Program-made: the position numbers and the translations under genes | Assembly (NCBI GenBank): GCA_014649355.1 | Contig: BMSW01000016.1 | Coordinates: 62,001-126,000, forward strand | Source of the DNA: Streptomyces althioticus | GTDB lineage: Bacteria; Actinomycetota; Actinomycetes; Streptomycetales; Streptomycetaceae | Reading direction: 5' to 3' | DNA: 64,000 bases | In this document: in pieces, positions 1-7,015 of the stretch | Layout of the letters: every line of letters begins with the position of its first letter | Position numbering within the stretch: position 1 is the stretch's first letter | Notes under the pieces: model-generated | Told to the model about the DNA's origin: nothing | Databases searched by the model: none | The model's input: the letters and a program-made list of their open reading frames with translations, nothing else

Positions 1-243
1 GACCACTGCGTGGTCGCGGGCGCGCCCGCCCGGGTCGTACGCCGCTGGACACCCGACGAGGGCTGGCAGCCGCCGCTGCGCACCCCGCCGCCCGTGCCGC
101 TCCCCGACGACGTCACGCCGGACCAGCTCCGGGCGCTGTCACGGCTCGACGAGGAGAGCGTGGCCCGCCTCGCGGAGCTGGACGAGGCGGAACCGCACGC
201 CCGCGGTGCCGCGCGGCTGGCCGAGATGGAGCCCGGCGCCTGA
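1..243 (+). CDS. Hexapeptide-repeat acyltransferase, C-terminal end only (5' truncated)
   Basis: The gene enters from the left edge in frame 1 and stops at 241-243, so only the last 80 residues are visible. They begin DHCVVAGAPARVVRRW, the closing turn of left-handed beta-helix acyltransferases (xenobiotic/maltose O-acetyltransferase type), in which a G-x-P-A-R block precedes a short C-terminal helix. The rest is an acidic, alanine-rich helical tail. Family members move acyl groups from CoA onto sugars, amino acids or drugs; the substrate cannot be told from this fragment. The next gene on this strand starts 85 bp downstream. The family call rests on one short motif, so it is moderately sure. 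Confidence 0.6.
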   Translation, partial: DHCVVAGAPARVVRRWTPDEGWQPPLRTPPPVPLPDDVTPDQLRALSRLDEESVARLAELDEAEPHARGAARLAEMEPGA

Positions 244-274
244 CGGCCACGCCGTACCCGCACCGGCCTCGCAG

Positions 275-302
275 TACAGTGCGGTGCACCACCGGGTGCA
301 TC
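275..302 (+). promoter_or_regulatory. Promoter -10 and possible operator of the XRE-cupin gene
   Basis: A TACAGT hexamer at 275-280 fits a vegetative -10 box. Just downstream lie two direct copies of GGTGCA(C/T)C at 283-290 and 295-302, the first fully palindromic, 12 bp apart. They would overlap the transcription start, a position suited to autoregulation by the XRE protein encoded at 329. Inference only. Confidence 0.35.
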
Positions 303-328
303 ATCCGGACAGTCGAAACGGACGGAAC

Positions 329-901
329 GTGGCGGACCTCGACCTGCTGACCCGGTCCCTGGCGCGCAACGTCAAGCGCTGGCGCACCGAGCGCGGCTTC
401 ACCCTGGACATGCTCGCGGCCCGTGCGGGCGTCAGCCGCGGCATGCTCATCCAGATCGAGCAGGCCCGCACCAACCCCAGCATCGGCACGATCGTCAAGA
501 TCGGCGACGCACTCGGCGTCAGCGTCCCCACGCTGCTCGACTACGAGCGGGGCCCGAACGTCCGCGTCGTCCCCGCCGACCGCACGGTCCGCCTGTGGCA
601 CACCGAACGCGGCAGCTACAGCCGGCTGCTGACCGGCACCGAGGCGCTCGGCCCGCTGGAGATGTGGGAGTGGCGGCTGATGCCGGGGGAGAGCAGCGAC
701 TCCGACCCGCACCCCGAGGGCACGGTCGAACTCGTCCACGTCACCGCCGGGGAGCTGACCCTCACCGTCGACGGGGAGGAGCACCGGGTACCGGCCGGCG
801 CCAGCGCCTCCTTCGAGGCCAACGCGCCCCACGCGTACGGCAACGCGGGCGACGAGCCGGTCCGGATGATCATGACGGTGTCGGTGCCGCCCGCGCAGTG
901 A
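329..901 (+). CDS. XRE-family transcriptional regulator with C-terminal cupin
   Basis: A 190-residue protein with an N-terminal Cro/C1 helix-turn-helix (about residues 9-65, centred on AGVSRGMLIQIEQARTNPS) and a C-terminal cupin barrel (about 110-187, with H-P-E-G-T-V-E and the N-A-P-H-A-Y block). This is the usual architecture of small effector-sensing repressors of the PuuR/SutR type; the cupin probably binds a small ligand. GTG 329 was chosen because the frame upstream reads into low-quality sequence and the helix-turn-helix starts within ten residues of it. Upstream sit a -10-like box and paired GGTGCA repeats that may be its own operator. The regulated genes are not obvious from context. 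Confidence 0.85.
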   Translation: MADLDLLTRSLARNVKRWRTERGFTLDMLAARAGVSRGMLIQIEQARTNPSIGTIVKIGDALGVSVPTLLDYERGPNVRVVPADRTVRLWHTERGSYSRLLTGTEALGPLEMWEWRLMPGESSDSDPHPEGTVELVHVTAGELTLTVDGEEHRVPAGASASFEANAPHAYGNAGDEPVRMIMTVSVPPAQ

Positions 902-932
902 GACGCGCTCCTGGCACCGCCCCGCCCGCTGT

Positions 933-938
933 TACGGT
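933..938 (+). promoter_or_regulatory. -10 box of a leaderless transcript (YbaK gene)
   Basis: TACGGT ends 6 nt before the ATG at 945 and there is no Shine-Dalgarno sequence, the arrangement expected when transcription starts at the start codon. Confidence 0.5.
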
Positions 939-944
939 GCCGCC

Positions 945-1508
945 ATGCGCGCACCCATCGGAAACTTCGACCAGGCCGTCCCCGCACCCGACTGCCTCGA
1001 CGAGCTGACCGCCCCCGTCGCCGCCGCGGTCCGCGCCTGGAGCGGCAGCGTCCCCGCCGACCAGATCCTCTACGTCGAGACCGACCCGCGGTGGGCCGAC
1101 ACCGCCGTCTTCGTCGAGCACTACGGCAGCGACCTGCTGGAACGGTCGGCGAACTGCGTGGTGGTGGCGGGCAGGCGCGGCGGTGAGTCCACGCTCGCCG
1201 CGTGCGTCGTGCTGTCCACCACGCGGGCCGACGTGAACGGGGTGGTGCGCCGCCACCTCGGCGTCCGCAAGGCGTCGTTCGCGCCGATGGACACGGCGAC
1301 GGGGGAGACCGGCATGGAGTACGGCGGCATCACGCCCGTCGGGCTGCCCGAGTCCTGGCCCGTGCTGGTGGACGCGGCCGTCGTCGACCTGCCGTACGTG
1401 CTGGTCGGCAGCGGGCGGCGGCGCGGGAAGCTGCTGGTGCCGGGCAAGGCGTTCGCGGAACTGCCGGGCGCGGTCGTCCTGGAGGGGCTGGGCAGGCCCG
1501 CCGCCTGA
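945..1508 (+). CDS. YbaK/EbsC-family aminoacyl-tRNA deacylase
   Basis: A 187-residue protein carrying the YbaK/prolyl-tRNA editing domain across about residues 25-175. Recognisable are the core lysine context RRHLGVRKASFAP, the G-E-T-G-M-E-Y-G-G-I-T-P loop and the late K-L-L-V-P-G-K segment. Members hydrolyse mischarged tRNA, for example Cys-tRNA(Pro) or Ala-tRNA(Pro), in trans; which tRNA this one edits is not clear. The start has no ribosome-binding site but a TACGGT box 6 nt upstream, so it is probably translated from a leaderless mRNA. It lies between an XRE-cupin gene and the convergent pobA, with no sign of an operon. Confidence 0.82.
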   Translation: MRAPIGNFDQAVPAPDCLDELTAPVAAAVRAWSGSVPADQILYVETDPRWADTAVFVEHYGSDLLERSANCVVVAGRRGGESTLAACVVLSTTRADVNGVVRRHLGVRKASFAPMDTATGETGMEYGGITPVGLPESWPVLVDAAVVDLPYVLVGSGRRRGKLLVPGKAFAELPGAVVLEGLGRPAA

Positions 1509-1534
1509 ACCGGCCGGGGCGGGCCGCGCGGGCG

Positions 1535-2755
1535 TCAGTACCGCGCGGCCGTGCCCAGGTACCGCTCCGCGAAGGCCGCCGCGGTGGCCGGCGAGCTGAA
1601 CAGACGGCGCAGCCGGGCGAGCGCGGTGCCCGCGCGGAAGGGGTCGCCCGACGCACCTCCGTGGTACAGCTCGGACAGCCACTGGGAGAACTCCTGGTAG
1701 TCCCACACCTGCCGCAGCCGCGACGCCGAGTAGCCGGCCAGCCCGGCCCCGTCGCCCCTCAGCAGCCGGTCGACGAACGCGTCGCCCAGCGCGAACGCGT
1801 CGTGCACCGCCAGGTTGAGCCCCTTGGCGGCGATCGGCGCGACCAGGTGCGCCGCGTCCCCCGCCAGATGGAGGCGTCCGAAGGACATCGGCTCGGTGAC
1901 GTAGTCGTGCATGTCCAGTACACGCTTCTCGATCAGCGGCCCCTCGGTGAGCGGTTCCGCGCCGGCCGCGCCCAGTCGGCGGTGCAGTTCCGCCCACACC
2001 CGGTCGTGCGGCCAGTTCCCCGGGTCGTCGCCGGGCGGACACTGGAGGTAGTAGCGGGTCACCTCGGGACTGCGGGGCATCTGCCCGGCGAACCCGTCCG
2101 GATGGCAGCCGAACAGCACGCGGTCGGCGGACGGCGGCGCCTCGGCGAGGAGGGCGAGCCAGCCGATGCCGTAGTCGTGCCGCGACACCCGGGCCCGCCC
2201 GGCGACGGCCGCCCTGGTCACCCCGCGCGCGCCGTCGCAGCCCGCGACGAAGTCGCACGCGACGGCCTCCCGGCGGCCGCTCTCCGGGCAGACGTACGAC
2301 ACCGACGGCCGGTCCCCGTCCAGGTCGTGCAGCCGCACGTCCCGCACCCCGAACCGCACGGCCCCGCCGCGCACGTCCGCGTACTCCCGCACCAGGTCGG
2401 TCACCAGGAACTGCTGCGGATACACCCAGTGGTGGTGGCCCGTCAGCTCGTGGTACCCGAACGGATGGCGCCCGCCGTCGAAGCGGAACTCGCAGGCGGT
2501 GTCCCGCCGGGCCCGCTCCAGCAGGGTCCCGGCGAGACCCCGCCGCTCCAGGCCGCGCACCACCGGTTCCTCGATCACCCCGGCCCGGGGCCGCCGCTCG
2601 ACGAACTCCCGTGTCCCGGTCTCCAGCACCAGGCAGTCCACCCCGGCCGCCCGCAGCACGCACCCCACGGTGAGCCCGGCGGGTCCAGCGCCCACCACGA
2701 CGACCGGAAACCGTTGTGTGGCACGGGAGTTGTGAGAAGCGGGCGTCTCGGTCAC
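1535..2755 (-). CDS. pobA: 4-hydroxybenzoate 3-monooxygenase (FAD, NADPH)
   Basis: A 406-residue flavoprotein of the PHBH class, which hydroxylates 4-hydroxybenzoate to protocatechuate for the beta-ketoadipate pathway. Visible are the FAD Rossmann motif GAGPAG (residues 22-27), the mid-protein DG motif in A-G-C-D-G-A-R-G, and the second FAD motif GDAAHLVAPIAAKGLNLA typical of this class. Length is close to the usual 390-400. The GTG start at 2755 has a CATAAT box 6 nt upstream and no Shine-Dalgarno, so the mRNA is probably leaderless. No pca ring-cleavage genes are nearby, so protocatechuate must be handled by enzymes encoded elsewhere. A CoA-binding protein gene lies 49 bp upstream on the same strand. 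Confidence 0.88.
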   Translation of the reverse strand: MTETPASHNSRATQRFPVVVVGAGPAGLTVGCVLRAAGVDCLVLETGTREFVERRPRAGVIEEPVVRGLERRGLAGTLLERARRDTACEFRFDGGRHPFGYHELTGHHHWVYPQQFLVTDLVREYADVRGGAVRFGVRDVRLHDLDGDRPSVSYVCPESGRREAVACDFVAGCDGARGVTRAAVAGRARVSRHDYGIGWLALLAEAPPSADRVLFGCHPDGFAGQMPRSPEVTRYYLQCPPGDDPGNWPHDRVWAELHRRLGAAGAEPLTEGPLIEKRVLDMHDYVTEPMSFGRLHLAGDAAHLVAPIAAKGLNLAVHDAFALGDAFVDRLLRGDGAGLAGYSASRLRQVWDYQEFSQWLSELYHGGASGDPFRAGTALARLRRLFSSPATAAAFAERYLGTAARY

Positions 2756-2761
2756 CGCGCC

Positions 2762-2767
2762 ATTATG
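2762..2767 (-). promoter_or_regulatory. -10 box of leaderless pobA transcript
   Basis: On the minus strand CATAAT (5 of 6 to TATAAT) lies 6 nt before the pobA GTG. No ribosome-binding site is present. Confidence 0.5.
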
Positions 2768-2804
2768 GCGTCACCCCGCCGTCCGGGACCGGCGCGCGCA
2801 CATC

Positions 2805-3212
2805 TCAGGCGAGCCGCGGGATCTCGATCGCGGGGCAGCGGTCCATCACCATGTCCACACCCGCCGCACGCGTACGCGCGTACGCGTCCTCGTCGACCAC
2901 TCCGAGCTGGAACCACACGGCCTTGGCGCCCTTGGCCACCGCCTCGTCCGCGACCCCGCCCGCCAGGTCGCTGTTGACGAACACGTCCACCACGTCCACG
3001 TCGAAGGGGATGTCCGCGAGCGAGGCGTACCCCTGCTCGCCGTGCACCGTCTCCGCCTTGGGGTGCACCGGCACCACGCGCTTGCCGAACCGCTGAAGCA
3101 CCTGTGCGACCCCGTACGCGGCGCGCTGCCGGTTGGAGGACAGGCCGACCACGGCCCAGGTGTCACCGGACTCGGTGAGGATCTTGCGGACCGTTGCGTC
3201 GTCGCCGTACAC
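2805..3212 (-). CDS. CoA-binding (YccU-type) protein
   Basis: A 135-residue single-domain Rossmann protein of the CoA-binding family related to the nucleotide-binding domain of succinyl-CoA synthetase. Visible are the first strand and glycine loop WAVVGLSSN (about residues 19-27), the VVPVHPK strand, VVDVFVNSD and the closing M-D-R-C-P-A-I-E typical of YccU. Function within the family is unknown; free CoA binding is inferred from fold. GTG 3212 is preferred because GGGAGG sits 7 nt upstream, whereas a longer reading from 3272 has no such signal and a non-conserved leader. It is encoded just upstream of pobA but the 49-bp gap with its own promoter argues against a tight operon. Confidence 0.8.
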   Translation of the reverse strand: MYGDDATVRKILTESGDTWAVVGLSSNRQRAAYGVAQVLQRFGKRVVPVHPKAETVHGEQGYASLADIPFDVDVVDVFVNSDLAGGVADEAVAKGAKAVWFQLGVVDEDAYARTRAAGVDMVMDRCPAIEIPRLA

Positions 3213-3342
3213 CGTCGGCCTCCCGTGGTTCTGAAGTGAGATTGAGCTGGCGTCCCCGTCAACCAGGGGCACGGCGCGGTGATTCCCGCAAGCGACGGCG
3301 CGAAAAGCGTGCGAGATACCTGCGTGCGCCCGCTCGCGCGCC

Positions 3343-3348
3343 TACGCT
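3343..3348 (+). promoter_or_regulatory. -10 box of a leaderless transcript (CysRS-like/SixA pair)
   Basis: TACGCT ends 6 nt before the GTG at 3355. There is no ribosome-binding site, so the two-gene mRNA probably begins at the start codon. Confidence 0.5.
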
Positions 3349-3354
3349 CGCCTC

Positions 3355-4077
3355 GTGCTGCGCATCACCGACGCCCGAACCGGCGAGCTCGTGGACGCCG
3401 CCCCCGCCCGCCGGGGCCTGACCCGCGTCGAGGCCCACCCACGGGCCCTCGACCCCACCGGCCTGCGCGTGCTGCTGGCCGCCGACCTGCTCGTGCGCGC
3501 GCTGGAACTCGGCGGCACCCCGGTGTGGGCGCTGCTCGCCGCCGAAGGGCGGCACGCGGAGCTGCGCGCGGCGGCCGACGCGCTCGGGATCCGGCCCTTC
3601 GAGGGCGGCGACGGCGCCGCCGGACTGGGCGAGGCCCAGGTGCTGCACGTCGTCGACGAGGGCGGTGCCGAACCCGACGGCGTCCGGGTCGCCGTCGCGC
3701 CCGCGACCTGGGCGGCCCCCGGCGCCCCGGAGGAGGCCGACCAGGCCGCCCTGCGCCTCGCGCTGCTCACCCACCCGAGGAACGCGCCCGCGGTGATCGA
3801 CGCGGACGCGCTGGAGCGGGCCGGCGACACCCTCCGCCGCTGGCGCGGCGCGGTCGCCGACTGGGCGCGGCGGCCCTCACGCCCCGTGCCCGACGAGGTG
3901 CGCGCCGAGCTGCGCGACGCGTGGGAGGACGACCTGGACACCGCCGCCGTGCTCGGCGCGCTCCGCGCGGTGGAGACCGACCCGGACCTTCCGGACGGCG
4001 CCCGCTTCGAGACGTACGCCTACGCCGACCGGCTGCTCGGCCTCGACCTCGCCCGCGACCTCGGACACCCCGCGTGA
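3355..4077 (+). CDS. Degenerate cysteinyl-tRNA-synthetase/MshC-like protein, no catalytic motifs
   Basis: A 240-residue protein, about half the length of cysteinyl-tRNA synthetase (CysRS). Its start, LRITDARTGELVDAAP, parallels the CysRS/MshC opening L-R-(I/L)-x-D-T-x-T; the stretch ending D-A-L-G-I-R-P-F parallels the region before the zinc loop; and its end, E-D-D-L-D-T-A-A-V-L-G-A-L, parallels the C-terminal domain motif DDLDTPxALAxL. The ATP-binding HIGH and KMSKS motifs and the zinc cysteines are absent, so aminoacylation is not expected. The pairing is inferred from motif order and should be checked by profile search. The gene is probably leaderless and shares a GTGA stop-start overlap with the SixA-type gene downstream. 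Confidence 0.55.
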   Translation: MLRITDARTGELVDAAPARRGLTRVEAHPRALDPTGLRVLLAADLLVRALELGGTPVWALLAAEGRHAELRAAADALGIRPFEGGDGAAGLGEAQVLHVVDEGGAEPDGVRVAVAPATWAAPGAPEEADQAALRLALLTHPRNAPAVIDADALERAGDTLRRWRGAVADWARRPSRPVPDEVRAELRDAWEDDLDTAAVLGALRAVETDPDLPDGARFETYAYADRLLGLDLARDLGHPA

Positions 4078-4613
4078 TCGAGCGCGCGGCGGCCGGCCCC
4101 CTCCGCCGGCTGGTGGTGCTGCGGCACGCCAAGTCCGCCCGCCCCGAGGGCGTCGCCGACCACGAACGTCCGCTCGCCGCACGCGGCCGCCGGGACGCGC
4201 CCGCCGTGGGACGGGCCCTCGCCGACATGGACTGCCTGCCCGGACTCGCCCTCTGCTCCACCGCCGTCCGCGCCCGCCGCACCTGGGAGCTGGCCGCCGA
4301 CCAGTGGGGCACGCCCCCGCCGGTCCGGCTCGACCCACGCCTCTACCACGCGGACGTCCCCGGCCTGCTGGACGTGATCCGAGAGACGCCCGCCGAGGTC
4401 GAGACCCTGCTGCTCGTCGGCCACAACCCGGGTCTCGAGGACCTGGTCCTGACCCTCGCCGACGACGGCCTCGACAACCTCCTGGACCGGGTGCGCGCCA
4501 AGTTCCCCACCTCCGCGATCGCCCTGCTCGACTGGCGCGGCCCCGCCTGGCGCGACCTGCTCCCCGGCGGCGCCCTGCTCACCTCGCTCACGATCCCCCG
4601 CGGCAAGCGCTGA
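4074..4613 (+). CDS. SixA-type histidine phosphatase
   Basis: A 179-residue member of the histidine phosphatase (phosphoglycerate-mutase-like) superfamily. The phosphohistidine nucleophile lies in L-R-H-A-K-S (RHA at residues 17-19), followed by the H-E-R-P-L-A-x-R-G block typical of SixA, the S-T-A-V-R-A-R-x-T-W arginine segment, and the second histidine in V-G-H-N-P-G-L-E-D. SixA relatives remove phosphate from phosphohistidine on signalling or transport proteins; the substrate here is unknown. The GTG at 4074 overlaps the stop of the upstream CysRS-like gene as GTGA, implying translational coupling and perhaps joint function. Confidence 0.82.
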   Translation: MIERAAAGPLRRLVVLRHAKSARPEGVADHERPLAARGRRDAPAVGRALADMDCLPGLALCSTAVRARRTWELAADQWGTPPPVRLDPRLYHADVPGLLDVIRETPAEVETLLLVGHNPGLEDLVLTLADDGLDNLLDRVRAKFPTSAIALLDWRGPAWRDLLPGGALLTSLTIPRGKR

Positions 4614-4653
4614 GCGGGGCGGCATACATACGTTCCAGTCGAACGGGCGGTGG

Positions 4654-4965
4654 TCAGATGCGGGCGAAGGCGGACAGGAGAGTGTCCGTGCGGAGCCGGA
4701 GCTCCAGCGTCTCGGCGCCTGTGACGCTGACGGACACTTCCTCGCCGCAGACGGCCCGGGCGAGGGCCACGCTCAAGGTGGCGCTGGTGCCGACCAGGGG
4801 ATACGAGTACCAGCGGTCGGAGGCTTCGTCGTCAGTCCCCTGAACGCCGGCTTCGACGGTTCCCCAGTCGGTGTCGTCAAAGTCGTATCCGGCGTAATGG
4901 GACAGCAGCAGAAGGAAGGCATGCAGGTTGCGGCCCCAGATCCATCCGGCGATCGGCTCGGTCAT
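4654..4965 (-). CDS. Unrecognised 103-residue protein
   Basis: I do not recognise a family. The protein is acidic and aromatic-rich in its middle (Y-D-F-D-D-T-D-W, then S-D-R-W-Y-S-Y-P-L-V-G) with a likely C-terminal alpha/beta segment; no signal peptide or membrane span. ATG 4965 is chosen because GGAGGA lies 6-7 nt upstream. Its codons use A/T in the third position more often than neighbouring genes, a hint of recent acquisition. Small acidic proteins of this sort are often immunity-type proteins, but nothing in the sequence proves that and no toxin gene is adjacent. It is convergent with the SixA-type gene and divergent from yigZ. Confidence 0.6.
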   Translation of the reverse strand: MTEPIAGWIWGRNLHAFLLLLSHYAGYDFDDTDWGTVEAGVQGTDDEASDRWYSYPLVGTSATLSVALARAVCGEEVSVSVTGAETLELRLRTDTLLSAFARI

Positions 4966-5094
4966 GCGTCCTCCGTCCCGTGAAGAGGAGAGCATGGCAG
5001 ACGTGCTCCGTCGCCGGCGGCGGCGAGCTGAAAGCGGAATGCGGCGGGTTCGTCGAACAGCATCCGCGCTGCCGGAACGCTGTCAGGCTCGGAT

Positions 5095-5100
5095 TAGGCT
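5095..5100 (+). promoter_or_regulatory. -10 box of a leaderless transcript (YigZ gene)
   Basis: TAGGCT ends 6 nt before the ATG at 5107, with no Shine-Dalgarno between. Confidence 0.5.
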
Positions 5101-5106
5101 GGCCGG

Positions 5107-5733
5107 ATGCAGGACGAGTACCGCACCGTGGCCCGCGCGGGTGTGCACGAGACCGAGATCAACCGCTCCCGCTTCCTGTGCGCCCTCGCCCCGGCGGCCA
5201 CCGAGCGGGAGGCGCAGGAATTCATCGCCGCCGTCCGCAAGGAGCACGCCGACGCCACCCACAACTGCTGGGCGTACGTCATCGGCGCGGACGCCTCCGT
5301 CCAGAAGGCCAGCGACGACGGGGAGCCCGGCGGCACCGCCGGCGTCCCCATGCTGCAGATGCTGCTGCGTCGCGACATGCGCTACGTCGTCGCCGTCGTC
5401 ACCCGCTACTTCGGCGGTGTGAAGCTCGGCGCGGGCGGCCTCATCCGCGCCTACGGCGGCTCGGTCGGCGAGGCCCTGGACGCGCTCGGCACGATCACCC
5501 GGCGCCGCTTCCGGCTGGCCACCGTGACCGTGGACCACCAGCGGGCGGGGAAGGTGCAGAACGACCTGCGCTCCACCGGCCGCGAGGTGCGCGACGTGCG
5601 CTACGGCGAGGAGGTCATCATCGAGATCGGTCTCCCCGACGCCGACGTGGATGCCTTCCGCGCCTGGCTCGCCGACGCCACCTCCGGCACCGCACGCCTC
5701 GAACTGGGCGGGGAGGCCTACGGGGACGCCTGA
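5107..5733 (+). CDS. YigZ/IMPACT-family protein
   Basis: A 208-residue protein with the two-domain YigZ layout. The N-terminal IMPACT domain (about residues 10-125) has S-R-F near the start, A-T-H-N-C-W-A-Y, D-D-G-E-P-G-G-T-A-G-x-P-M and R-Y-F-G-G-V-K-L-G-A-G-G-L; the C-terminal DUF1949 domain covers about 140-200. Bacterial YigZ is proposed to bind nucleic acids or ribosomes, by analogy with yeast Yih1, but its role is unproven. It is probably leaderless, expressed alone, and followed by sbcD after a 118-bp gap. Confidence 0.88.
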   Translation: MQDEYRTVARAGVHETEINRSRFLCALAPAATEREAQEFIAAVRKEHADATHNCWAYVIGADASVQKASDDGEPGGTAGVPMLQMLLRRDMRYVVAVVTRYFGGVKLGAGGLIRAYGGSVGEALDALGTITRRRFRLATVTVDHQRAGKVQNDLRSTGREVRDVRYGEEVIIEIGLPDADVDAFRAWLADATSGTARLELGGEAYGDA

Positions 5734-5851
5734 CACCCCGCCCGTTTCGCCGCGATCGGGTCGATAACGGGCGATATGGCGCCGGGACGTGACGGGTGAT
5801 ACGGGAGCAACCGCCCGCGCTGTCGGAGGCGCCCGATACGCTGCCGGGACC

Positions 5852-7015
5852 ATGAGATTCCTGCACACGTCCGACTGGCACCTCGGCCGGTCCTTCCACC
5901 GGGTCGGCATGCTCGGCGCCCAGGCCGAGTTCATCGGCCACCTCGTCTCCACCGTGCGCGAGCGCGAGGTGAACGCGGTGGTGGTGTCGGGGGACGTGTA
6001 CGACAGGGCGGTGCCGCCGCTCTCCGCGGTCGAGCTGTTCGACGACGCGCTGCACCGGCTCGCCGACCTCGGCGTGCCCACGGTGATGATCTCCGGGAAC
6101 CACGACTCGGCCCGCCGCCTCGGCGTCGGCGCGGGACTCATGGGCCGCGCCGGCATCCACCTGCGCACCGAACCCTCCGCGTGCGGCACCCCCGTCCTGC
6201 TGCCCGACGCGCACGGCGACGTCGCCTTCTACGGCCTGCCCTACCTGGAGCCCGCCCTCGTGCGGGACGAGTTCGGGGTCGAGCGGGCCGGGCACGAGAC
6301 GGTGCTCGCCGCCGCCATGGACCGGGTGCGTGCCGACCTCGCCGCCCGCCCGGCCGGCACCCGCTCCGTCGTCCTCGCCCACGCCTTCGTCACCGGCGGC
6401 GAACCGAGCGACAGCGAACGGGACATCGCGGTCGGCGGTGTCGCGTCCGTGCCCGCCGCCGTGTTCGACGGCGTCGACTACGCGGCGCTCGGCCACCTGC
6501 ACGGCTGCCAGACCCTCACCGACCGCGTCCGCTACTCCGGCTCCCCGCTGCCGTACTCCTTCTCCGAGGCCGGGCACCGCAAGTCCATGTGGCTGGTCGA
6601 CCTGGCCGCCGACGGGAGCGTCACCGCCGAGCGCGTCGACTGCCCCGTGCCCCGCCCCCTCGCCCGCATCCGCGGCACCCTCGAGGAGCTGCTCGCCGAC
6701 CCCGCGCTCGCGCCGCACGAGGAGGCGTGGGTCGAGGCGACCCTCACCGACCCGGTCCGCCCCGCCGACCCCATGGCCCGGCTCGCCGAGCGCTTCCCGC
6801 ACGCCCTCGCCCTCGTCTTCGACCCGGACCGGCCGCCGGACGACCCCGACGTGTCCTACGCCCGCCGCCTCGCCGGCCGCGACGACCAGCAGATCGCCGA
6901 GGACTTCGTCGCCCATGTGCGCGGCGCCGGACCCGACGCGCACGAGCGCACCGTGCTGCGGGACGCCTTCGACGCCGTCCGCGCCGACGAGGCCGCCCGG
7001 GAGGTGGCCCGATGA
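5852..7015 (+). CDS. sbcD: Exonuclease subunit SbcD (Mre11-type)
   Basis: A 387-residue metallophosphoesterase, the nuclease half of the SbcCD complex that cleaves hairpins and processes DNA ends. The metal-binding motifs are all present: HTSDWHLG (residues 5-12), V-S-G-D-V-Y-D-R, S-G-N-H-D-S and G-H-L-H-G, followed by a C-terminal capping region. The ATG at 5852 gives the canonical M-R-F-L-H-T-S-D-W-H start; a TACGCT box ends 9 nt upstream, suggesting a leaderless or near-leaderless message. The stop overlaps the sbcC start as ATGA, so the two subunits are translationally coupled. Confidence 0.95.
   Translation: MRFLHTSDWHLGRSFHRVGMLGAQAEFIGHLVSTVREREVNAVVVSGDVYDRAVPPLSAVELFDDALHRLADLGVPTVMISGNHDSARRLGVGAGLMGRAGIHLRTEPSACGTPVLLPDAHGDVAFYGLPYLEPALVRDEFGVERAGHETVLAAAMDRVRADLAARPAGTRSVVLAHAFVTGGEPSDSERDIAVGGVASVPAAVFDGVDYAALGHLHGCQTLTDRVRYSGSPLPYSFSEAGHRKSMWLVDLAADGSVTAERVDCPVPRPLARIRGTLEELLADPALAPHEEAWVEATLTDPVRPADPMARLAERFPHALALVFDPDRPPDDPDVSYARRLAGRDDQQIAEDFVAHVRGAGPDAHERTVLRDAFDAVRADEAAREVAR

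Noticed and set aside
870..2663. A 597-codon minus-strand frame across YbaK and pobA
   Set aside because: R/G/P-rich shadow overlapping two genes with clear domain motifs on other frames.
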